Assembly: GCA_003116975.1 (NCBI GenBank)
Contig: BGKB01000017.1
Location: forward strand, 682,001-746,000
Direction: 5' to 3'
DNA from: Aurantiochytrium sp. KH105
Taxonomy: Eukaryota > Sar > Bigyra > Thraustochytrida > Thraustochytriidae
Length of the DNA stretch: 64,000 nucleotides
Each line of letters opens with the position of its first letter. Positions within the stretch are counted from its first letter, which is position 1. Position numbers and translations under genes: made by a program. This document shows, piece after piece, positions 9,501 to 18,100 of the stretch. The notes under the pieces were generated by a model. The model saw nothing but the letters and a program-made list of their open reading frames with translations. It had not been told where the DNA came from and searched no databases.

Positions 9501-10202
9501 GGCGGCGACATGTACGGCGCAATGCGCCGCTCCCGCCGCGATAGCCCGCGACTCGTCGAAAAGGATGCAAAGTTCTACATTGCCTCTGTGCTTTGCGGCC
9601 TTGAGGCCATTCACGCCTGTCAGATCATCTATCGCGATGCCAAGCCCGAGAACTTTTTCCTCACCGCCGACGGCTACCTCAAGATCGCAGACTTTGGACT
9701 TGCCAAGAAGACCAACATTGCCTACACGGTCTGCGGTACACCAGAGTACATGGCTCCCGAAATTATTCTCGGCCGCGGTCACGACAGCGCCGTTGATTGG
9801 TGGGCTCTTGGCGTCTTTGCCTATGAGCTCATTGCTGGAAACTCGCCATTTCAGGGACGCTCGCCCATGGACTGCTACGAGGCGGTCTTGGGTCACCAAG
9901 ATGCCGACGACATCAAGTTCCCTGATCACGCCCAGTTCAGCAAGGACTGTCGCAAATTTATCACAGGGCTGCTCGAGCCCCGCAAGCCCAAGCGCGTCAA
10001 GCTCGTGCGTGCTGGTCTTGCGCAGCACCCTTTTCTTGCCAAGTTTCCCATGGCCAGATTGCAAGATGGAAAACTCAAGGCTCCCTTCAAGCCCAAGATT
10101 CGCGACTTTAGGCGCTTTAATTCGGTCTCGTTTAAAAACAAGTACGACCCGCGCTTCAAGGATGCTGACGTCGACCGCTCGGGCTGGAAACCCAATATTT
10201 GA
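6597..10202 (+). CDS. PKG-like AGC protein kinase: PH domain, two cyclic-nucleotide-binding-fold domains, C-terminal kinase
   Basis: A 1,201-residue intronless protein. The start is the first ATG of the frame, in GCCGCCATGG, an ideal Kozak context; the frame upstream is microsatellite translation. A PH domain spans about 25-138 (SGWLQKKE ... RWVFAILRLRDG), then an acidic/low-complexity linker to about 500. CNB-A (about 502-625) and CNB-B (about 626-740) follow, then an AGC kinase at about 868-1150 with GKGSFGRV (from 874), Lys912, YRDAKPEN (Asp1014), DFG (Asp1032), T-loop Thr1044 in YTVCGTPEY and MAPE. The order CNB-CNB-kinase is that of cGMP-dependent kinase; the PH domain suggests phosphoinositide membrane targeting. 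Oddly, both phosphate-binding cassettes lack the conserved Arg: FGELALLYEQPAAV has Ala585 and FGEWALLERATKSDV has Lys704, so the ligand may not be cGMP or cAMP. The catalytic loop has Ala for the usual Leu after Asp. Confidence 0.9.
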   Translation: MATAEARQQAADEEEMSAEDNVGETLSGWLQKKEKSFSGVERWRRCWFVLSAGADGTWTLSHYEHGTNMREFVGAERLAQGDRKTAYVSNIKKILFVGNKGIKFEIVFSDGTPSMMLRAATEDVCKRWVFAILRLRDGDQKLAAPKAKRTSKIGTAVSGFMANRPAAGTLDKRRERESIKMTTTFLHDSDVFMSKAKRLAEQIERHEGTTLKRGNTTKRGNTTRGRTRFREHDTHPAPPVVGDLDEKDAEDLTDGEEVDLAGVPPPPGASKPKAKTSYTSIDSEDEDEDDFADQEDLPPPPADVFEEENSGYVGEARRQSNGGGGGGLLCFWSKPKPRHTARLPDAPAQLASRRESQTQDEQGAFSSDGGPTAASSPKQKQQKQARALAPGGAATSKAKGDGDPFGTDEFNGDHALSTPRFNTVAGDETLPRAKYFSGVFENPREFRSGQAPQREVQEAGPRMAVRPLMRGGGLPTGRIEVKTPTTEQLIKDTIETSISLSGMLFDDLDAHSMHELVSRMYRVSVKAHEDVVQQGEVGDSFYVIEKGSYHVYRRRDEDNALPELVAEKGPRTFFGELALLYEQPAAVTVRAVTDGVLWAIDRRTFFEIRKAQARKRQARKMQCLNSMEVLSDNLSEEELVALADAMTEKVYKAGDIILERGDTLDKVLIVGSGRVDMLVGEELKSVLRRGESFGEWALLERATKSDVRLVASEDRTTTLTLDVEEFESLIGPLREAIKARWADNVQTMFPDASGSGKGLRGGTLKAKRGGSAPTTDVEEYVRTTLQTIKVKHQQRQASFTESSKRGSPASPGGVRLPSATSDQSEEFDTDESDQEDDEDLVDTSTTAGDLSWEDLDLPCNSVSLNDLEPLSKLGKGSFGRVHLVRPAPDREVLMTDPKTGETHPLPNFLALKTLRRCFITDNGWEEMVENERHAMAEISHKSQSRFVVDLFAAFYDRKNIYFLLELCDGGDMYGAMRRSRRDSPRLVEKDAKFYIASVLCGLEAIHACQIIYRDAKPENFFLTADGYLKIADFGLAKKTNIAYTVCGTPEYMAPEIILGRGHDSAVDWWALGVFAYELIAGNSPFQGRSPMDCYEAVLGHQDADDIKFPDHAQFSKDCRKFITGLLEPRKPKRVKLVRAGLAQHPFLAKFPMARLQDGKLKAPFKPKIRDFRRFNSVSFKNKYDPRFKDADVDRSGWKPNI

Positions 10203-10723
10203 GGACATTCTTCGTTTGTTTTGGTTTCGCGTCGGACAAGATATTACACCTTTGTTATCTGGCCGACTCGATCATGACTCGATGGATCAACGAATGGAGA
10301 CTGCTGGGGGTCCCAAGCGTTTCTCTCTCTCTGTTTGTGTGTGTATGTGTGTTTTGCCCGCTCGGCCTGCGCTGTTTGTTGGTCGACCGATTGAGTCATT
10401 ACTCAATCGAAAACCCGTCCCGAGTCAACCTACCAAAAGACCACCTCACCCACAGACCCGACCGACTCTCGTCTTATTACTACTTTCTTTCCTCCATCAC
10501 TATGTGTTTTGTTTGTTCCCTCTGCTTTGTCTGATTTGATTTTGAAAGGAAAAGGGAAAAAGGATTCATTTCTTTTACGTCTTCCAGACCTCGATGCCAG
10601 ACTCCCCTTAGGCAAACATACGTATGTATATGTGTATACATAGTACCATAGCACACGAGCCTGACGGGAGCACGTTGATCTTATCGACCAATCCCATCTG
10701 CAATCAGCAGATTGATGCTGTCC

Positions 10724-10729
10724 AATAAA
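10724..10729 (+). terminator. Possible polyadenylation signal AATAAA for kinase gene
   Basis: AATAAA about 520 bases past the kinase stop. The distance is long, so an unseen earlier site is possible. Confidence 0.3.
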
Positions 10730-11555
10730 CCAATGCTTTTTTGCTAGTACTTGGCACTCACGCTACCGTCCACGCGGATACGCGCTGTCTCGTGCTTCTT
10801 GCGCGCGAGAGATCGATCATTCATGTGGCTGCTATCTGCCAAATATGGATGGATGGACAAGACGAGTTGTGTCTGGGCTTGACGCTGACAGCAGCCTCTC
10901 CACCAGGACATAGCCTCAAGTCTCGGCAATTCGAGAAATGAAGGTTTCCCTATCTTGTGTCTTCAAGGCGGGGACGGACGGCTGGCTAGCCACGGCTGTC
11001 TCCACGACGGTTGCATTGCAACCTCCATGCCGGTGTGCTTGTGCCCATGACACTGAGCTTGAAACAGACACTGTGCATGCGTGCTTGCCTCCATGATTGA
11101 ATTTTAAGCTGTTTAACATTCTAAAATGTGCAGAGCAAGATTGGACCTCGCCCACCAAACTTAGCCTATCTTTAGGTATGAGTCATTCAGACTGGCATTC
11201 ACGAGCTAAGCTGATGCTTCGATAGCTCAAAGCAGTCTGCAGACGCGAGCAGCCATACGCCGCTAAAATAAATGTACGTGGGTGTAAGCTTGCTTACATA
11301 CAGAGCGGCTCAACTTGGCAAAAGAAAAGCATCGTTGACGACAATTCCCCGCGATCATAGCGATACCTTTCCTTTTGCAGATAGTACATCACTGAGTTTT
11401 GTAAGCGATCTCACCTTGCTTGGTCAATTCAAGCGTAGTTGTTGTGCTTTGGCCAAAAAAGAACAAGTCTCAATTTCATAAATTACCTTTTTATTTTCTA
11501 GATTTTCTGACGATTTTTTTCAAATTTCAAGCGATATCAGAGTCGTGCCGCGCCA

Positions 11556-11630
11556 CAACGCAGTTTGCCGCAACGCAGTTTGCCGCAACGCATTTTTTCG
11601 CAACGGATCTTGCTGCAACCCATTTTGCGG
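11556..11630. repeat. 15-bp tandem repeat, five copies
   Basis: Units start at 11556, 11571, 11586, 11601 and 11616. The first two are identical (CAACGCAGTTTGCCG) and the rest diverge progressively. The period is a multiple of three, so one + frame reads as a pentapeptide series of the AATQF type, but that frame has no ATG. Confidence 0.9.
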
Positions 11631-11726
11631 CCTCGCATGAATGGCCGGCCTGGATTGCCATACACCTAACTTACCAAAAATACCAAAAATAACCGACATC
11701 TTCCAAGTCTCTCGTTTCGTCTGCGC

Positions 11727-11850
11727 GCTCGCTAGCCTAAGCGAAGGCGCGTGAGCACCGGCGGCAGCGCCGCGCGTAGAGCCGTGGGGACGCCCACGAG
11801 CCTACGCGCGTGCCTGTTTGCCGTCGGTGGCTGGGTAAGCAATCAGAAAA
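11727..11850. other. GC-rich cluster of inverted repeats, possible structured RNA
   Basis: The clearest hairpin is 11771-11810: a 9-bp stem CGCGCGTAG/CTACGCGCG, a symmetric AGC/AGC internal loop, a 6-bp stem CGTGGG/CCCACG and a GACG loop. Just upstream TCGCT/AGCGA and CGCG/CGCG pair, and just downstream GCAATCA/TGATTGC pair. The cluster sits in an otherwise AT-leaning spacer. It does not match an RNA family known to me, and strand is undetermined. Confidence 0.4.
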
Positions 11851-11994
11851 GTTCATTGATTGCTCATTGCTGTCTTGGCTGCAGACAAGGCTGGCAGACC
11901 AGCACCAAACAGGAATCTTTGATTCATTCGTGTGCGCCAAGTACTAATCCCAAGGCTTGGACGCCCGACACCCCTCCAACAAGCGAAATGGCAA

Positions 11995-12185
11995 CTATAA
12001 AAGATGTTAAAATATAAATTATTGAAAATAAATTAATATTATAGTATTTGTTGTTGTAAAATTAGCCTTGACCTATAAAATTGCTGTTATATAATATATG
12101 ATCATATATTTTTCCAAATTTCAATAATATAAAATTAGCTTTTTTAATATTTTCTACTAAAAAATACACAAAATATGCTCAGAAG
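11995..12185. other. AT-rich island
   Basis: About 190 bases dominated by A and T (AATATTATAG, TATATAATATATGATCATAT and similar) in a GC-rich neighbourhood. No coding or known repeat was recognised. Candidates are a scaffold/replication-type element, a 3'-end region or an organelle-derived insert; none can be decided here. Confidence 0.6.
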
Positions 12186-13240
12186 CAATAGACTAAAACT
12201 GCATTTGTTCTCTTGATTTCTGAACATGTGTGCTTGTGCAGGCTTGATGAGAGACCCTTTGGCACACTATGCTACTACTGTACAAAGCCATTTCGAGATT
12301 GAGAAGAAATAGTTTTGATTCGGGTCGAAGGCAAGAAGAAATGACTAGGTTGAGACAGGTGGACGAAGCTCTTGCTTTGCCGGCGTCGGAAGCAGTTGTT
12401 CGACTCTCAGGCTCATGTGAGACTCCGTTCGGTAAATGACCCGTAACTTGTGCGTCGATCCTCACTTTGTCTTATACACATACATATGCTAGCCTCACTG
12501 ATTCGCGACGCTTTTGATTTGTACGTTCGAACAATCGACTAAGATTGGGGGGTCTCCCTCTTCTTCTCTTCTTGTCGAACCTAAAAAAGAGAAGGGGCAA
12601 GCTGAGATCCGCGTATTGACACTGCAGGTCCCAGCCAGGCACGGTGACTGAAACCAGCAATTCAAGCTTAGAAGGAGGCCTAGTGTACCTACTTTTCTTC
12701 TTCTTTTTTTTATTTTTACCTTAAATTTTAAATGCATGTTCTCACTTCGTGACATGCTTGGTTTGGCTGAGCCCTTTGAAAGCACCGGTTCACGTTGGCA
12801 TAGGGAACACGCCCCAGGCAAGCGACTGTGAACTTTATTTCGTGCAAAACCATTCTAGATTGAGTGGTTCGGTGCTCATTCATCATGTTTGGGTATAAGG
12901 ACTTTGTTGATCTTCTCAGTGGGTAAGAACTGGACGATGGAGATCGATGCTCAGCTAGTAGCCTCCCAGACTTCACGGATACCGGCGTGGCGAACGAAAA
13001 ATGAGCAGAAAAGCCAATTTGGCGTGCTAGCTGACTTCGTTCTGCTGCCTCAGAGCTGATCATGGAATAGTAAATATAATATCATCTTTCTCTTCTTATC
13101 TTTTCTTTTTCATTTCTTTGGGGGAAGAGGGAATTGAACGAGGGTTCTGGTCCAAAAAGGGAATGAAACTTCCATGTGCGTAGAACCAATTCATAAACTT
13201 TTCGTCAAAGACCTTGGCACGAGCAAGGGAAGGTCAGCAA

Positions 13241-15179
13241 TTACTTTTTGCGACGGCGTCGCTGCTTCTTGACGATTGGCTGCTTCGCGTTAGCATTCGC
13301 AGCGTCTTCAGCCTTTTTCGCTTCGATCTTGCGGTTCGCCTTGTTCAGATATACAACCGCAGTGCGCTGAAACTTCGTCTCTCCCGGAGCAACCTGAGCG
13401 TTGACCTCCTGGCGAATGGCGAGAATAGCCTCGTTGGTATCACGCTTCTTCAGAGCCAACGCCTGCTTGAGTTTCTCAATCTTCCCACGAAGTTCATCGC
13501 GCTTCTCTTGAAGACGAATGTCGAGCTGCTCGAGCTGATGCGCGCGCTCGTTGGCGATGCGCTGCTCCATCTGCTGCACTTGCTGGTTGTGGTTCTTGGT
13601 CTTTTCCGTGCGCTGTGCAGAGGTGAGGTTTGGCTCCAGCTTGAAATGATCCTTCAATTGCTGCATCGCCTGCGTGAGCTCCTGAATCTTGTCCTCGGCG
13701 TCTTCAATGGTCTTGAGCTTCTCCTGCTGTATGTATTCGTCCAGTGTCGCAGTCATTCCATCGATCTCTTGATTTGTCTCAATGCGAAAGGCCTCAAGCT
13801 GTTGCTCAAGCTCGCCAATTCGTATCTGCGCGTCGCCGTCCAAAGCAAGAGCCTTGTCCCGAAGCTCAACGCCTTCTTGCTGGAGTGCAAGACCCTCGTG
13901 GCGGAAGTCGGCCGAAAAGAACCAATCGTCTTCCTCTCGCATCTGATCGAGCACCCCATCCAGGTCCGCTCGAACCTGTGTCATTTTTTGCTGTCCCTTG
14001 GTCACCAGCGAAGCCTGAGCACTCCGTACCCAGCGTTGTAGAATGGCTGTGCTTGCAGCAGACAAAGAGACCTGACCAAACTCAGGCCCGTCGAGGTCCG
14101 GATTGGCGGTGCCGCGACTTCGTGCCCCAGGACCAGCTTGCGAGGTATTGCCCTCCTTTGCAGCGCGACGCGACTTGCGACGAGCCTCCTTGCGCAGTTT
14201 GGCATCTTTCATGCGATTCGCGTACTCTTTCATTTGCTCTCGAGCATCAGGACGCGGGAATTCGCCGCCGAGTCGGGTACGTGCAGCATTGAGCCACTTG
14301 AGCATGGCGCGACCTTCAGTCGAAGTGCGAGACACAATGACTGGGTCATAGACATCATCGTCGGCCTCGTCCTCCTCGTCAGAGGAGATGTCCACAGCAC
14401 GAGCCACACGGCTTGCGCCAGGAGCCCGCATGGCCTCTCGCCGCTTGGCCATCTCGGCCTGCCGTTGCTGATCGAGACAGACTTGGCAGCGCGTCGTGAA
14501 GATCGCATGACCACGAAAGAAAGCTTGCCACAGCGCACCATCGAATCCCTTGCCCGGGTATGCCTCCTCGTAAGCCCGAATGAGCTTATCGAGCGCTCGC
14601 GGGTCCGGTTGGTGATTCTCATCGGCAAGCTCAGCGAACATCTGCACGCCACTCTGCTGATTGCGCCCGCACTTGCCGCACGTATCATCGACTTGTTTGG
14701 CAATGTGGCCCTTGACGAGCTTATGGAAAGCCCGGCGCTGGCGGGCTCGCATCAACCAGTACTGCGCGATAGCTTTCGACGATGCGCTCAGCGGAGCCTT
14801 GGACCAATTCCGGCGCAAAAGCTCCTGGTCGTCTTCTTCGTCCGAGGAAATATCTTCGCGATCTCCGACCTGGCGCCGGCCCTCGCCCATCGCGACGAGG
14901 TCGTTGTAGACGTCCCGAATGTACTCAATGTTTGGACGTCCGTCCGGGCCGGGCATCTGCAGCGTGCGCGGGGTGAGGAGCTCGGCCAAATGCTGGAGAA
15001 TCCACGGACGGTTGCGCTCGAGGAAGCGATGCCGAAAACGCTCCGAGTTCATCGCCTGGAGCTCGAGACGCTCCTGTTCGAGATCTTCCTGGCGCCCGGC
15101 GCCCACTGCAAGCTTGTTAGCAACGTCGTCATCCACGGTGCCCTCGAGGCTCTTGAGACGCCAGATGCGCAATTTGTCG
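13241..15179 (-). other. Cytoplasmic tail of the giant protein
   Basis: About 645 residues. It contains two ISSDEED acidic motifs that look like casein kinase 2 sites, a CGKC ... CQVC pair about 70 residues apart that could bind a metal, three related short motifs around a Trp (AIAQYWLMRARQ, RAMLKWLNAART, AILQRWVRSAQA), a Glu/Lys/Gln-rich coiled coil and a basic C-terminus. Confidence 0.6.
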
Positions 15180-18100
15180 CCTACCCTTCGCAAAAGCTTC
15201 TCAAAGAGAATGCAAAGCAACCAGACAACGAGAACAATTGCCGGCATCATCGGATCGGCAAACAGATTGTACGTGTTGCGAATGTGAACCGTGACGCCAA
15301 AGACAAAAAGCAAAATACCCCACGCGTGCAAACCGGCCAGGAAAAAGTACTGCGAGGAGAAGCACAGACTGTCAATGTACTGCAACTTGGGCGCAATACT
15401 CTCGTCGACGGTGTCGGCGTCCATTTGCCACCGGTGCTCGCGCACGGAAAACCGGTACTGCTGGTAAGAGACGTATTCGTAAATCTTGAATCCAAGCGTA
15501 AGCTCTTGCGTGTTGAGCAGGAAAATGTCCATCGCCAGCGTAAAGGGAATGATCAGCAGCGAGAACATAAAGTAGAACTTGAGATCGGTCTCTCTGATGC
15601 CGTATCCATCGGGGATCTCGGTGGTTTTGTTGAAGACAATGAGGAAGATGTTCACAAAGGGCGCCATCATGAGCGCTTGAGCAGAATTCACGTAGGTAGC
15701 ATAGGCTCCAAGCAGGGGCTCCACTCCCTCTGTCTCTAGAGCAATGAGCTCGTTCACCTTCTTCCACTCGGCCTCTTCGCGCGCGCGTTGATCTCGTGTC
15801 ATTTTGCGACGATTATTCACGAACCGACGGCGCAGCATGAGTTTCCACTTTGGCCACATCAGATTAATGTGGTCTGTGACAGGCTCTGCAACGAGCCGCT
15901 CAACGAGCATCATTCCCAGCTCCACCACGTAGGAGACAACGAAATCCATAAAGTCGGAGGCACCCATGGTCACGGTCATCTCCACGACTTGAATGACAAC
16001 CACAAAGGGAGCGATCAGATGCACGTCCCGTAGAATGTCTTGCAGGAAAAGATTCAGCATCATGTGTCCGATTTTGAAGCAGACGAGGAACTCCACAACG
16101 TACGTCTCGAAAATGCCACTGTAAGTAAACTCGAAAATCGCCAAGAGCGCGAGCGATTCCGCCAGGCTGAGCAAGACGGCATGCGAGCGTTTCCAGAAAC
16201 GCGGCTGCCATGTGACGCTTGATTCCAGCTCGTCGTCATTAAGCTCGTCGAGCTCATCGCTGTCTCCACGATGCACGCCATATTTCGCCTTCTCGTCGCG
16301 CTTGCGCTCGTCAAACCTGTTGGCAGGAATGGCGAGCTTAATCGAGGCAATCACCAAGTACAAGGACACGACAATAAAGGACAAGCCCATGCGGCCCTTT
16401 CGGTAACGCTCGCGATTTTTATCGGTGAGAATGAGCGTGTCCTGAAAGTTGCCCGTGATACCCTCAAACGTCGCTGCCGAAGGCGTCTTGGCAGGCTCGT
16501 CGGACCCGAGCCAGTCAAACCAGGCAAGCGTTACGAGGGCCGCAAGGGCAACAGGGACCGAGCCCAGGAGTGTTCCGTAGGCAGAAGGCTTGGCGACGGT
16601 CCGATAAAACGAAAAGAACTTGAAAGGCGGCGGGTGCTTGAGACGCGTCAAAATGCGAGAAAACGCCCAAAGAACGATGCCGACAAGTGTGCTTCCGGCA
16701 CCGACAATGGCGAAAAACAGGGCGTACACATCCCAGCTAAACTGGAACGTGTTGATCAGATCGAACCATCCGAGAGGGCTCCATCGAAAGTACAAGGTGT
16801 ACTCAAAGTCCTCGCTCTCGCATTCCCCAATAGGAGGGTTGTACTTGGAGTACTTTTCAATCACTGCCGGGTCATCGCTGATCGTGCACATGTCGTCAAA
16901 GCGAATTGAACCATATACGATCGATTTTTGTTCCGCAGTGTACTGGTAGTACATGAGAAAGAAGTACACTTTGCGCGGTACCAGGTTTTCTTGGCTGCCA
17001 AAGTCTTCCTCAACTTCAATCGGGATGAGATTTTCCGTACCGATCAAGTCAGCAAGGTTGTCGCGCCGGCCCCACTTCTCGTCCTCGGTTGTCACAAAAT
17101 CATCGACAGCCACCGGGTACTTGGTAATGTGGAACAAGGTGCTGCCTTCCGCAGCTTCGTACCACCGCGTCTTGGACGCCGCGCGATAGATTTCCTCTTC
17201 ATATGTGCAAGAGAGCGACATGCCTGGGTACTCTGCCTCTTTGTCAGCGCAATCGCCAGCATCAACGCAAAACTTGTCGGGAGCGTACAGCTCGTCGAGC
17301 TCTTCCGGTGTGAGCCGGCAATCGTCTGCCTGAGGCTCGAGCTGATCCTTCCATGGGTAAGGGCTCACGTAGATGGTCTCTTCCAAGGACACATGCGTGC
17401 AATGGGGTGCTGGGTGCATCTCCAGCACCTTGCTCAAAAAGATGTGCGAGTCGTATTCGCGGCAATTGCTGAAAAAGGGTAGATAATGCAACGCGAAAAA
17501 GTCCGCGCCCTCGCCATCAACGAGATCCCACCAGCCTTCGTCCCGCGCCAAGACGGACGCAGGGTCTCGTGCAACATACTCGAGTGTATTATTTGTGCTG
17601 TTGTTCGCGCCATCCAGAAGATCGTCGATCGTCGTGTACTCTCCGTCGCTTGATTGCAATTGTCGCCGTCGTTGCCTCCTTTCAAGCGTGTCACCAGAAA
17701 AATCGGTGTTGGAACGAATTCCGTACTCTGGGTCACCGATCTTGATCCGCGCGATCCGGTCGATAAAGGCATCGTCCTCAACCTCGTACGTGCTATAGTC
17801 AAGACCAGACGCAGAACCAGAACTGCGCATCGAAAGAGGCAAATTGTAAGGCAACGCAAGGTCTTCGAATTCCTCGGCAACAATAACGGAGAGGAACTGG
17901 TCACGTTGGCCCCAGTTGGCCCGGGAGGGTCGATGAATCACGATATCCCCCGACGCCGGGGATATGTCATGAAAGGGCCCATAGTACAAGCCGTGCAGGA
18001 GCTCGAGCACAAAGATGACCTCCAGGTCTCGCATTGCGCTGATCGAAACCTGTACCAGTGCGTGCTTGTTGTCCGGGTAGTCTTCTGGCTCATAGTAGAC

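Larger units (their letters stand above)
10203..13240. other. Convergent intergenic region between kinase and giant gene
   Basis: About 3 kb between two stop codons. Short open frames here lack ATG starts or any recognisable family. Visible content is an AATAAA at 10724, a 6-bp hairpin (ATCTGC/GCAGAT) at 10696-10712, a 15-bp repeat at 11556, a GC-rich hairpin cluster near 11727-11850 and an AT-rich island near 11995-12185. No tRNA or snRNA signature was found by eye. Confidence 0.65.

Noticed and set aside
8085..10208. Long antisense open frame (about 700 codons) under the kinase gene
   Set aside because: It is the reverse strand of a well-conserved kinase. Its peptide shows no domains, and its openness follows from high GC and codon bias.
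11556..11630. CRISPR-like array
   Set aside because: The 15-bp units are directly tandem with no spacers, in a eukaryotic genome with introns.
11420..11692. Frame with AATQF-like pentapeptides
   Set aside because: It has no ATG start and no flanking exons; kept only as a repeat.
12728..13063. - strand ATG-started frame of 111 codons
   Set aside because: No domain, signal or neighbour context; composition is unremarkable and no splice partner was found. It could be revisited with RNA data.
13110..13160. Possible tRNA B-box on the - strand (GTTCAATTCC)
   Set aside because: No matching T-stem, A-box or acceptor stem could be folded around it.
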